A DNA stretch of 64,000 nt from an uncultured bacterium (GTDB lineage Bacteria > Planctomycetota > UBA8108 > UBA1146): contig CAJXMG010000002.1 in the NCBI GenBank assembly GCA_913056395.1, forward strand, positions 81,353-145,352, in the 5' to 3' direction. The notes under the pieces are model-generated. The model saw only the letters and a program-made list of their open reading frames with translations, was not told the origin of the DNA and did not search any database. Within the stretch, counting starts at the first letter, position 1; every line of letters starts with the position of its first letter. The position numbers were made by a program, and so were the translations under genes. Positions 53,144-63,800 of the stretch are shown here, piece after piece.

Positions 53144-53998
53144 GTGACAGACCCAGCCTCCACAGATTCAAGTGCCCCGAGCTCCCCTTCAGAGGACCTT
53201 CCCCATTCTGCAGCAGCCAGAGTTCCCCTGATTCTCCAGAGTCAGGGAAGAAGCGTTTACTATTTCGCAGAATCCCAGGCAATCCTTGAAAAACTCGGTT
53301 TCATGTCGGGAGAACCGTCTTCCCCGGCCACCGAACACTTGCCAGGACGAACACAGCATCCGGTCTATTCGATTTCAAAATCGGAAAAGTACATGTGGAA
53401 GTTGTGCCGCCGCGGTGGATTTCTGTCCAGGGTTAACAAAAAGACCTACTTCTCGATCCGTCGTTTTGTGGAGGAGTTGGTTCTTTCCGATCGACTTCAA
53501 AGGTCGGGAATCCCATCTTCAAAAGTGTTGGCATTTTCCGCCAATCGAATCGGTCTTGGATTCGAAATCGCCCAAATCATCCAACTGGAGGAGAACGTCA
53601 TCTCCCTCAGTGATTTGCTCGAGAAAAAAAAGCAGCCCCCTGCCCGGTCCCAGGTTCGCAGCACAGGAGAGCTGATACACCGCTTCCACAGTGCAGGATT
53701 TCTCCATGGGGACCTGAATCTCATGAACATTATGGTCAATGCTGATCCGAGTGCGCCGGTCAAATCCCTTTTGGTCGATCTGGATCCGGGATCTGTACCA
53801 CCGGGTGCGAACAGCACAGGAAATCTTGCGCGGCTGACCCGTTCCTATGCGAAGATCATCGACAAAGGGGGCACTCCCCTTACAGCGGGTGACCGATTCA
53901 GATTTTTGTACTGTGCAACAGGGGGAGATCGCACTCTGTTGAAAGCGGCCCTCAAGCAATGCCTCCCTCTTCTGCCGGAAAGTGAACACTCCCGTTGA
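53144..53998 (+). CDS. Kdo kinase-like (KdkA/WaaP family) lipopolysaccharide kinase
   Basis: 284 aa from GTG 53144. Protein-kinase-like fold of the LPS kinase family: a lysine-bearing strand (YMWKLCRRGGFLSRV), FVEELVLSDRLQRSGIP, the catalytic loop AGFLHGDLNLMNIMV with the Asp, and LLVDLDPG in place of DFG. Such enzymes phosphorylate Kdo or heptose in the LPS core at the inner face of the membrane. Its TGA overlaps the TTG start of mqnA by 4 nt, and glycosyltransferases follow, which fits LPS core assembly. The Kdo acceptor is inferred from similarity. Confidence 0.82.
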   Translation: MTDPASTDSSAPSSPSEDLPHSAAARVPLILQSQGRSVYYFAESQAILEKLGFMSGEPSSPATEHLPGRTQHPVYSISKSEKYMWKLCRRGGFLSRVNKKTYFSIRRFVEELVLSDRLQRSGIPSSKVLAFSANRIGLGFEIAQIIQLEENVISLSDLLEKKKQPPARSQVRSTGELIHRFHSAGFLHGDLNLMNIMVNADPSAPVKSLLVDLDPGSVPPGANSTGNLARLTRSYAKIIDKGGTPLTAGDRFRFLYCATGGDRTLLKAALKQCLPLLPESEHSR

Positions 53999-54816
53999 AA
54001 CCTGTTATCGGCTCCATCAGCTTCTTGAATGCTGACCCTCTCTGTCTAAAACTGGAGGATGTGGATCATCGTTGGGAAGTTCAGCATGACATTCCCAGTA
54101 AATTGGCAGCAAAATTACGCCAGAAGGAATTGGACGTCGCGTTGGTTCCCCAGGTGGAAGCCTGCAGATCAGAAGACTACCGGATTCTTCCTGGTCACTG
54201 CATCTCCTGTGATGGAGCAGTGGGATCGATTCTTCTCTTCGGTGACACCGAGTGGAAGGACCTGCGTGCGGTGTCGGTCGACAAGGCCAGCAATTCTTCT
54301 GTAGCCCTGCTCTCTGTCTTGAGACATCTGGACGGATTGCCGCCCCTGGAAGTCTCGGTTGGTCAATCGGACCTTTCGGCACTGGAAGCGGGACAAAACC
54401 CAGATTCGGTTCTTCTGATTGGAGACCCGGCATTGGAAAATGCCCACTCTCCCTATCCCAGGCAAGATCTGGGAACGATGTGGAAAGAGAGGACCGGGCT
54501 CCCCTTCGTCTTTGCTGTGTGGCTGGCTCGACCTCCGATACCCCAATGGGTCGTGGATTCGATTCATGAATCCGCCAGGCAAGGACTCTCAAACCGTGAT
54601 TCGATAGCAAAGATCTACTGCCGGGAGAACCCTGGAGTCCTCGACCTTCCTTCCGCTCTGCATTACCTTCATGAAAACATTCGCTATGAACTGGGTGACC
54701 CTCAGATCGAGGCACTGAAGGTGTTCCACCGCTTACGTAGCGAGTTGGATTCCAACCTTGATCCTCAATGGTCCCCCCGATTCCTCGAGGCAGCTGAAAT
54801 CGGTGACGAGTCATGA
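53995..54816 (+). CDS. mqnA: Menaquinone biosynthesis chorismate dehydratase
   Basis: 273 aa, TTG start overlapping the previous stop. MqnA catalyses the first step of the futalosine pathway, making 3-enolpyruvoylbenzoate from chorismate. The family start IGSISFLNADPL, the SKLAAKLRQKELDVALVPQVE segment and the later ILLFGDT, SNSSVALLSVLRHLDG, VLLIGDPAL and LPFVFAVWLARP agree with the solute-binding-like fold. It indicates the futalosine route to menaquinone; no mqnB/C/D gene is in this window. Its stop overlaps the next ATG (ATGA). Being inside a cell-envelope operon is unusual. Confidence 0.9.
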   Translation: MKPVIGSISFLNADPLCLKLEDVDHRWEVQHDIPSKLAAKLRQKELDVALVPQVEACRSEDYRILPGHCISCDGAVGSILLFGDTEWKDLRAVSVDKASNSSVALLSVLRHLDGLPPLEVSVGQSDLSALEAGQNPDSVLLIGDPALENAHSPYPRQDLGTMWKERTGLPFVFAVWLARPPIPQWVVDSIHESARQGLSNRDSIAKIYCRENPGVLDLPSALHYLHENIRYELGDPQIEALKVFHRLRSELDSNLDPQWSPRFLEAAEIGDES

Positions 54817-55667
54817 TTGAACTGACAGCCACTGTGATCACCTTCAATGAAGAAGCCAACATCCGTGAATGTCTGGAATCCCTCGATTGGGTTTCAACCA
54901 TCATCGTTGTCGATTCGGGATCGACGGACAGAACCGTCGAGATCGCCCGAGAGTACACCGATCAAGTCCATGTGACAGACTGGCCTGGCCACGTTGAGCA
55001 AAAGAATAGAGCGATCTCTCTCGCCGAGACGGACTGGATCATCTCCATCGATGCGGACGAGCGGGTCTCCGAAGAACTTCGGGATGAAATCATCCAGAAC
55101 CTGCAAACCGAACCTGAAGTTCCTGGTTTTTCGATGCCCAGACGAACTTGGCATTTGGGACAATGGATTCGTTATAGCGGCTGGTACCCCGACCGAAAGA
55201 TTCGGGTATTCAATCGGCGTAAAGCACACTGGGCGGGAAGAAATCCACACGATCGAATTTCAATTCAAGGGACTCCCATGAAATTGAAAGGAGATCTGCT
55301 TCACTATTCATTCCGAGATCTTCATCATCACATCGAGGGGATGGATTTCTTCACAGGTATTTCTGGCAAGGAAATGGACCGGCACGGAGTTCGAAGCCCT
55401 TTACTGGGAATGCTCCTCCATGCCCCTTGGAGGTTTTTCAGGATGCTCATCCTTCAAAAGGGCTATCGGGACGGGTTCGCGGGTTTCATTCTCGCTGGTC
55501 TGGGGATGATCTATGTCTTCCTCAAATATGCTTGCCTCTGGGAGAGGCGCCAACTGAAGAGACGGGGCCTCGATCCAGATACACAACCTAGGAATCACCG
55601 CGGCCCTGAATGGAAACCTCCCAGAAAACTGCCACCCTCACTGGTGAAATCCGGAGGCGACGGGTGA
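54813..55667 (+). CDS. Family 2 glycosyltransferase (WaaE/KdtX-like)
   Basis: 284 aa, ATG overlapping the mqnA stop. GT-A fold: ELTATVITFNEEANIRECL, VDSGSTDRTVEIA, and the DxD-type DWIISIDADERVS. The marks YPDRKIRVFNRRKAHWAGRN and HHIEGMDFFT are typical of the WaaE/KdtX group, which adds glucose or a similar sugar to the LPS inner core. A C-terminal hydrophobic stretch (FAGFILAGLGMIYVFLKYAC) is probably membrane-associated. The stop overlaps the next GTG start. Confidence 0.88.
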   Translation: MIELTATVITFNEEANIRECLESLDWVSTIIVVDSGSTDRTVEIAREYTDQVHVTDWPGHVEQKNRAISLAETDWIISIDADERVSEELRDEIIQNLQTEPEVPGFSMPRRTWHLGQWIRYSGWYPDRKIRVFNRRKAHWAGRNPHDRISIQGTPMKLKGDLLHYSFRDLHHHIEGMDFFTGISGKEMDRHGVRSPLLGMLLHAPWRFFRMLILQKGYRDGFAGFILAGLGMIYVFLKYACLWERRQLKRRGLDPDTQPRNHRGPEWKPPRKLPPSLVKSGGDG

Positions 55668-56776
55668 AAATTTTTCACCTGTTTTCAAACTACAAATTCA
55701 CAGGGCCGGCAGACCTTGCACTCTTGTTGGCCAAATCTCAGCTAAACCTCGGCCATGAAGTCCTTTTCTTCAGTGGCACCCCTCCCTATGGCACTCCCAA
55801 CCATCTTGCTGGTATTGCCTCTGAGCGGGGGATCGTGTACCGACCGGATCTTCATTTGCCGAAGCATTTTCATTTCCGGCAACTTCTGAAAGACCTCAAT
55901 ACCCTTAAAGCAATAGTCGCAGAAGAAAAACCGGACTGGATTCATTGCCATCTCCCAGGTGACCACCTTCTCGGTTGCCTGGCAAAAGGTGAGAAAGCCC
56001 CCCCCATCGTCAAAAGCCAATACGAACTGAATCCTGTTAATAATTTACGCGGCAAATACTGTCGCCCCCGCACTGACCTTTGGATCTCTCCGACCCCCAC
56101 GGCCACACAAAACTTGCTGTCATGGAAAGTTGAAACAAATCGGATATTGGAACACCCCCCCATCGTCGATCTTCAACGCTTCCAACCCGAAACCCGCGAA
56201 TCTGAGACGGAAAAGACCGGAGATTCTATTCACATCGGAGTCGTGGCCAGAATGCAACACCACCGCCGATTCCCAGAATTGATCAAGGGCTTCTCACTCG
56301 CTGCGATGGAAGACCCTTCACTCAACCTGCACATCTTTGGGCGTGGAACCCATCAGGATGAAGTGGCAAAGAGACCAGCCAAAGAGAGTGGCTTTGCTGA
56401 CCGCATCCACTTCTCTGGATATCTGGATTCAAATCAGTACCCCGGCCACCTCAGGAGATTGGATCTGCTGATCTTTTTGGTCCCGGGCTCTGATGGAACC
56501 TGTCGTGCCGCCAGAGAAGCCATGGCCAGCGGAGTTCCGGTCATCGCCTCCCGCCGTGGATTACTCCCCGAGTTGATTCCTTCGACTGCGGGACTCCTTC
56601 TCGATGACGATTCACCGGAAGCCATCTCCAGGGCGATCCTGCAATTGTCTCGGGAAACCGGTTTGAGAAGAGATCTCGCCGCCGGTGGGCGTGCCTATAC
56701 CGAGTCTTTTTGCAATGCGGAGATCCTGTTCCAGGCACTCGAATCATTACTTCACGGTAGAATCAGCACTATTTAG
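55664..56776 (+). CDS. Family 4 glycosyltransferase
   Basis: 370 aa from GTG 55664 (GTGA overlap with the preceding gene); the frame is open to 55610. GT-B fold: FHLFSNYKFTGPADLALLL at the start, SIHIGVVARMQHHRRFPELI, LHIFGRGTHQDEVA, and the donor site FLVPGSDGTCRAAREAMASG, with VPVIASRRGLLPELI. The EX7E-type motif of GT4 appears as CRAAREAMASG with Glu, followed by the LLPEL segment. Probably the last enzyme of the same LPS/core operon. Donor sugar unknown. Confidence 0.86.
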   Translation: MKIFHLFSNYKFTGPADLALLLAKSQLNLGHEVLFFSGTPPYGTPNHLAGIASERGIVYRPDLHLPKHFHFRQLLKDLNTLKAIVAEEKPDWIHCHLPGDHLLGCLAKGEKAPPIVKSQYELNPVNNLRGKYCRPRTDLWISPTPTATQNLLSWKVETNRILEHPPIVDLQRFQPETRESETEKTGDSIHIGVVARMQHHRRFPELIKGFSLAAMEDPSLNLHIFGRGTHQDEVAKRPAKESGFADRIHFSGYLDSNQYPGHLRRLDLLIFLVPGSDGTCRAAREAMASGVPVIASRRGLLPELIPSTAGLLLDDDSPEAISRAILQLSRETGLRRDLAAGGRAYTESFCNAEILFQALESLLHGRISTI

Positions 56777-56907
56777 AGAAAAACGGCCCTTTTTCAGAGT
56801 TTTTCCTACAGATCACCAACCCATGTGTCGAGGAATCCATTGGGCGGGAAGGACTCGCCCATGGCCCCTGTGGCCGTCAAAGGCCTCAGGCCAAAAACCG
56901 AAAGGGT

Positions 56908-57486
56908 ATGGATATGAACAACGTCAACAGCGGTCAAATTACGACCAACAACATGAACAGTGTGATTTTCCCCACGGCTCGCGTCGTCAGTGGTCTTTTG
57001 GGTTTCTACGCCCTTTGCACCATTGCCACGAACTACACCGTGACCACCAATTTTGATTTCAACGTGTTCTCCGGAATCGTCGCCATGGCTATGGTGATCT
57101 GCTTCTCGGTTTGTACTGCAAGCATGTGGAAGAATGGCTTCCAGGTCTTCTCCGGAAACGTCGACAATGTTGTTGAGGCCAACACCTTCTGGAACAAGCT
57201 TGCCAATGGCTTCATTGTTTCCTGCGTGGTCTTTACCGCTGGAGCCTTCATCAACAGTGCCGGAAGCTCCAATATCGTCAACGCCCTGACCCCGTCCTTT
57301 TTCCCCTTCTTCATTGGCATGTGTGGCTACTACACCTGCAAAACTGTTGCAGCTGCATGCACCACTACTGCCATTGAGTGCAATGTCAGCAAAAATGCTG
57401 ACAATGTTGTGGCCAACAGCGTAAAAAGTGTCATGACTGACATGAATGTCATTCAAGATACAAATGCAAAGACATACACCTCTTGA
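56908..57486 (+). CDS. Asn-rich four-helix membrane protein of unknown function
   Basis: 192 aa. A plausible ATG at 56908 with AAAGG about 8 nt upstream. Four hydrophobic segments are visible (VVSGLLGFYALCTIATNYTV, FSGIVAMAMVICFSVCTASM, GFIVSCVVFTAGAFINSAGS, FFPFFIGMCGYYTCKTVAAA). The polypeptide is very rich in Asn, Thr, Val and Cys (10 Cys) and nearly lacks charged residues. I do not recognise the family. It ends at a strong terminator, so it is a transcription unit of its own. Confidence 0.7.
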   Translation: MDMNNVNSGQITTNNMNSVIFPTARVVSGLLGFYALCTIATNYTVTTNFDFNVFSGIVAMAMVICFSVCTASMWKNGFQVFSGNVDNVVEANTFWNKLANGFIVSCVVFTAGAFINSAGSSNIVNALTPSFFPFFIGMCGYYTCKTVAAACTTTAIECNVSKNADNVVANSVKSVMTDMNVIQDTNAKTYTS

Positions 57487-57800
57487 AGTAGCTCGTAACT
57501 TACTTCGTAAACTAAAAGCCTGTGGAGATTTATCAGTCTCCGCAGGCTTTTTCTACATTGGAGAGACTATTCGAATCGACGAGGCTTCAGCAATTACATG
57601 AAGGTCAGTGATTTACAATGGTTGAATCCGTCACTTTGTAATCCTATTCTTGGGGTGTAACTGTTTTATTAACCCGCCTGAACGTTCGGGCAGGAAATTT
57701 GATTTATCTCTGTGGGAGGTGTGTCCCCTGCACCCATCAAGTCAGTGCATGTGGATTCTTCCATGGAACATGGATTCCCTTTATTCGACCGGGAGAAGTT
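57487..57800 (+). other. Terminator and 5' region of the giant repeat gene
   Basis: This stretch holds the terminator at 57515-57552 and then about 250 nt without a gene. A possible weak promoter lies at TTTACA (about 57611) with TTGTAA 18 nt later, by inspection only. TTACAA and TTTGTAA also form a short inverted repeat there. Confidence 0.35.
57515..57552 (+). terminator. Rho-independent terminator of the membrane-protein gene
   Basis: AAAGCCTGTGGAGA pairs with TCTCCGCAGGCTTT (one G-U) around a 9-nt loop, followed by five T. Confidence 0.92.
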
Positions 57801-60800
57801 ATGTTTCAGCTCCTTCGTCTTCGCCTAGCCACTGCACTACTGGCGATTTTTGTATTGGTTACCGGATTGGGTGTCAGCACTGCCTCAATCGCAGGTGACG
57901 CTGTCTTCGTGGATACTGCCCAGATCAAGGTTTCCGGAGCCCGCTCCGGTTCCAAACTTGGTAAATCAGTGTCCGGAGCCGGTGACGTCAACATGGATGG
58001 TTACAAAGACACCATTCTGGGCGCGCCGGAAAGTGACAATACCTCTGATGGTCGAAGAGGCCATGCTTACATCGTATTGGGTTCCCCCAACATCGAGACT
58101 GAAATCGATCTGAAGAATCCGACACCCGGTACCACGATTAAAATCGTCGGTTCCCATGCGGGAGACCTTCTCGGTTACTCGGTCTCCGATGCAGGAGACG
58201 TCAACGGTGACGGAATCTCAGATTTCCTGATCGGAGCTCCCAACTCCTATGGCAGTGGAGGGTCTGATGAGGACGGCAACGGTCGCGCATACCTGATCTA
58301 CGGTTCTGCGAATCTTCCTTCTGTCATCCACGTTGGATCACTGGGCAGCCTGGGTGTCACCTTCATTGGTGGCCAGGAATCCGGTCAATTTGGATACTCC
58401 GTCAGCGGTGCGGGAGACTTCAACTCAGACGGTTATGCCGACCTGCTGGTGGGTGCCCCCGGCGAAGAACATGGTTCCTCCAACAGTGGCGGTGCTTACC
58501 TGATTTACGGTGGCATGCTCTCTGGAACCATCGATCTGAAATTCGGGCACTCTTCCGTGACTCTCTTCAAAACCGGTGGAAACAGTGACAACGTTGGCCA
58601 CTCGGTGGCTGACCTCGAAGACTTCGACGGTGACGGTCATGACGACATTGCCATCACCGCCATGCGCCACCCGGACGATGGCGGCATTAACGCCGGCCGG
58701 GTCTGGGTCGTTTACGGTGGCATGTCCACCGGAGCGGAAGTCAACCTGAACAACCTCTCAAACTACGGCCTTTCCGGCACAAAAATCCGCGTTCCCGATG
58801 GTGATCATGAGCTGGGTCAATCTGTCGCTGGAGCGGGTGATGCCGATAACGACGGTGATTCCGAGATTTTGATCAGCCGTTCCCTTCACGATCAGGACCC
58901 CACCACTCTGCAGACGATTGCCTACTTGGTGCGCGGATCTTCTGATCGCCCGGAGACGATTCACCTCGGTCAGGGTGGTCCCGGAATTACCGCATACAAA
59001 ACTCTTTTCGATAACGACGAAGATGGTCAAACGGTTCACGGAATCTACGACCACTCCGGAGATGGTCTCGATGATCACATTGTGGGTATCCCGAGAACCG
59101 TCATTCTTGAGCAGGAAAAAGGCAGCGCCCATCGTGTGAACGGTGGACAGGATCTTGGCGCTACTGAGGTTCTCGACCTTCATCAACAAGAAGGAAGAGC
59201 CTACCTCGGAGTCAAGGACAATCAGTCCGTAGGCCGTTCTGTGGGTGGAGTCGGTGATATCAACGATGACCGCGCAAACGATCTGGTCATCGGTGCTCCT
59301 GGCGACAGCCCTTACGGACGCCATAGTGCAGGTGTGGCTTACTTCTTCCTCGGTAAAGAGCTGCGCTCCCCGAATCAGGTTCATACCAGTGCTGTCGGTC
59401 AGGTTGTGACTGTCACCTGGAATAACCGTGCCATCTACGACACGGTAGAGTTGTTCCGTGACGGCATGTTACTCGCCACTCTCCCAGGTGATACCGAAAC
59501 ATACACCGATTCGAACGTGGCTTACGGTGATCACACCTATAAAGTCCGTGGAAACCGCAGGCACATCACGACCGTCAAAAAGTCGAGCATGATTCGTGTA
59601 CTGACGCCGATTTCCAACTTCGAGTGCACCTCTCAGGGGCGCAATGTGACCCTCGAGTGGAATAACAATGACAGCTACTCTTCCACGGATGTCTATCGTG
59701 ATGGAAATCTGATTGCGACCACTCCGGGTGGCGCGCAGTCCTACTCTGATATCGATGTTTCGTATGGCTCCCACACCTATACTCTCGTATCTCGTGGAGA
59801 CCGTAGCGAAACCTTGCCGACCCACTGCATGATCAATGTCTTGCAGCCCCCCTACCTGCCCAGCTGTTTTGCTGAGCCGAACCCGGTCAGCAATGACGTC
59901 GAGGCCACCATTAATTGGACCAATGGCCCTAACACGATTTATGAAAACATCCGTGTTTTCCGTGACGATCAGCTTCGCGCCACGATCTCCGGAACAGCAG
60001 TGACCTACACGGAAGTGCTTCCGGAGCCGGGAACCTACACCTACTCCGTACAGGGTGTGGATGATTCCGGACGTGCACTCAGTGATAAGATCTACTGTGA
60101 AGTGGTCGATCCGATCGCACCAAAAGCATTGGAGTGCAGCTCCATCGGTCAGATCGCATTCTTCAACTGGGTCAATACCGACGCCTACGACACGATCATC
60201 ATTGAGTTTGGACCTGCGGATGGTTCACAGCCGCCGATGGATCTGGCCACTCTCGCCGGAAACACCCAGTCTTACCAGACGACTGTGGCTGCCCCGGGCG
60301 AGTACACCGTTTGCATTCGTGGCGAAAGCCTGATGGATCCGAACTCGCCGAACTTCGGCCAGTCAAGCCGGATCTGCTGCACCCTTTCCGTTCCCTACCC
60401 TCTGGCAAATCTGACTTCTTCTGCCCAGGGTCAAGTCGTGAATCTGGAATGGGAAAATGGTGGTGAATACGACACCATCGAAATCCTTCGGGATGGTCTC
60501 TTCCTTGCAAGCGTCAGTGGTCACCTGACCAATTACACTGACAATGCGGTTCCCTTCGGACTCCGGGAGTACACCCTCCGTGCCAAGCTGCGTCAGGGTG
60601 TGACCGACGATATCAGCACCTCAATCACGGTGCTGCGCTCTCCCGAGAACTTCACCTGCCGTGGTGAAGCAGATCAGGTTCGCCTGAACTGGACCAACCC
60701 TCTTCCCAGTTACAGCGACCTCGACATTTACAGGGATGGACAGTACCTGACGAGCGTCTCCGGTGACGATATGGAGTACATCGATGCTCCTCTGAGCCCG

Positions 60801-63800
60801 GGATCCTTTAGTTACTCCATCAAGGCACGCCTTGGAAACAGCACCAGTGATTCTTCCGATTGCGACACGGTGATTCCGGAGCCGATCAACACGGTGGGAA
60901 CCGGGCTTCTGAATGGTCGTAACGTACTGATCACTTGGGCCAACCCGGTGACGGAAGCCACTTCGGTACGCCTCTTCCGCGATGGCAATGAGATTGCTTC
61001 GCTTCCGCCGACCACCACTGCATTCCTCGATCCGGATCTGCTGGTCGGAACCTACACCTACTGTGTGCGGGCAGAGATTGATGATAATTACAGCAGTCTT
61101 TCCTGTGCAGATGCCATCGTCCCGGCTCCGCCGACTGATATCACCTGCACTGTTGATAACGCTGTGACCACGGTCACCTGGACCAACGGCGAACTCTACG
61201 ACAACATCATCATCATGCGTGATGGTGGAACCATCGAAGAAGAAATCGCTGGTGGCGCCAGTTCCTACACCGATAACAACCCGGGGCCAGGACCTCACCT
61301 TTATCAGGTCTTCGGGCGCATCGGTGACTTCGTCTCCGAAAGCCTCGACTGCCAGGTCGTCGTGCCTTACCCGCCGGCGCAACTGGTTTGCACTCTGGCG
61401 AATGGCACGGATTCGGTCCTGACCTGGATCAACACCGAGCCTTCCACGAGTATCCTGATCTACAGGGACGGAGTTCAAATCGCAGAAGTGGCACCGGATG
61501 CCGATGGATACACGGATGCGGGTGTTGCTCCGGCCACCTACACCTACTGCGTGGTCAATGTCTTTGCCCATGCTCCGGGTTCCAAGACCAGTGCACCGAC
61601 CTGCTGCGACCTGATTGTTCCGGCACCGCCGACCAATCTCACCTGCCTCTCCGTTTCCGGAGACGTGGAGTTGGCATGGGTCAACAATGATGCCTACGAA
61701 TCCCTGACCCTGCGTCGTGATGGCAACGTCATTGCAGAGTTGGAGGGAACCAGCACCTCGTATACCGATCCGCTGGTTACTCCGGGCAACCACATGTACT
61801 CCATCGCCGGAACGATTCTGGGGAATACCTCGACTTACGATTCCTGCATGGAAGATGTCCCTGCAGCGATTACGGACCTCTCCTTGAGTTCCTTCGCTGA
61901 TACGGTGACTCTCAACTGGAATCACAGTGGACCCGGCGACGAAGTGGTCATCGCCCGTGATGGCGCAGTGATCGCCACTCTGAGCAGTGCCGAGACCACT
62001 TACACTGATACCGGTCTGACTGCAGGTGATTACGAGTACTGCCTGACGATGACCATCGGTGACGGCACCAGCCCCACCGTTTGCGGATTCATTCACGTTC
62101 TTGCAAACCCGAGTGATCTCAGCTGCGTCTCCGCTGCAGGATTCGTCAACCTTTCATGGACCAACAACGACGCTTACGACAGTTTGGTCATAGAGCGCGA
62201 TGGAACCTTGCTGGCGATCCTGTCCGGAACAGATACCAGCTACACCGACGGCAGCGCCGCGGTGGGTCTGCGTTCCTACACCCTCCGTGGTGAGACCTCG
62301 ACCAGCATCAGCGGTAATGACAGCTGCACCGTCGACCACTTCCTTACAGCACCGAGCAACCTCAGTTGCTCCGTAACTGCCGGAGAGGCCGACCTGTCGT
62401 GGACCAATGGTGATACCTACGAAAGCATCGTCGTCAGCCGCGATGGCACCCTTCTCGAGATTCTTCCGGGAGACGCCACCAGCTACCATGACGCCACCAT
62501 CGTTTATGGATCCCGTTCCTACTCCCTGGTGGCAACCGGTGGCAGTATCGAAAGTGATCCGACCAGCTGTGGCCTCGAAGTTCCGGCCATGCCGATGGAC
62601 CTCGCCTCCAGCACCCTCGACGACACCGTCACCCTGACCTGGACCCTTGCGGCACCGGGAGAGGCTCAGACAGTGACCCGTGATGGAGCCGTCATCGCCA
62701 CCATCGGCGGTGGAATGACGATGTTCACCGACACCCCGGGACCGGGCACCTACGAGTACTGCGTGACCAACTCCATCGGCGGTAATACCAGTGCCACTGC
62801 GTGCACCGCTGCCAGAGTGCTCGCCAACATGACCGGCTTCTCCTGCAGCTCCGCTGCCGGTCTGGTCACCATCACCTGGACCAACAACGACACCTACGGT
62901 GCCCTGTTACTGGAGCGGGACGGCGAAAAACTGGCCAGCCTCAATGGTGATACCAGTTCCTACGTCGATACCACTGCAGATACCGGCAACCACACTTACG
63001 AGTTGACCGCTTCTGTGGAGACGGAGAACACCACCAGTGGAACCTCCACCTGCACCGTGCTTCACGAGTTGGCTCCGGTCTCCGACCTGGCATGCTCCGT
63101 CACCGCCGGTGAAGTCGATCTTTCCTGGAACGTCAACGACACCTACGAGTCGATCAGCCTGAGCCGTGACGGTGAGTTCCTCGCCCTTCTCTCCGGAGAT
63201 GCGACCTCTTACCACGATGCGGACGCGCTGGCCTTCGGTGCTCACACCTACTCTCTGGTGGCTGCTGCCGGATCCATTGAAAGTGATGCGACCAGTTGCA
63301 CCGTCGATGTTCCGTCCACTCCTGAGAACCTTGTTTGCACCCTTTCAAATGGTGCTCAGGTTCAGTTGAGCTGGGATCTTCCGGCTGCCGGCAGTTCCGT
63401 CAGCATCTTCCGGGACGGTGCCCTGATCGACACTCTCGGTGGATCAGCCACGAGCTACACCGATACCCCTGGATCAGGTGTCTACACCTACTCGGTGGTC
63501 AACAACAGCGCCGACGGCACTTCACCGGCGACTTCCTGTGACATCGTCGTTCCGGTTCCGCTCTCCGGCCTCGGTTGCACGACCATCGGTGACGGTAATA
63601 TCCTCACTTGGACCAATGGTGAGACTTACGACTCCATCGCCGTCTACCGCAATGGTGAGAAGATCGGTGCCGCCAATGGCGGAGCAGAGTCCTTCACAGA
63701 CTTCCCGCTGGATGCAGGAACCTACGACTACGACCTGATCGCCAGCATCGGTACTTCCGAGACGGCTCCGGTCTCCTGCTCCGTCACGATCCTGCCGCCG

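Noticed and set aside
60621-62096. A 491-codon minus-strand ORF in the giant repeat gene.
   Set aside because: It is an artefact of the repeated coding units on the plus strand and has no recognisable domain.
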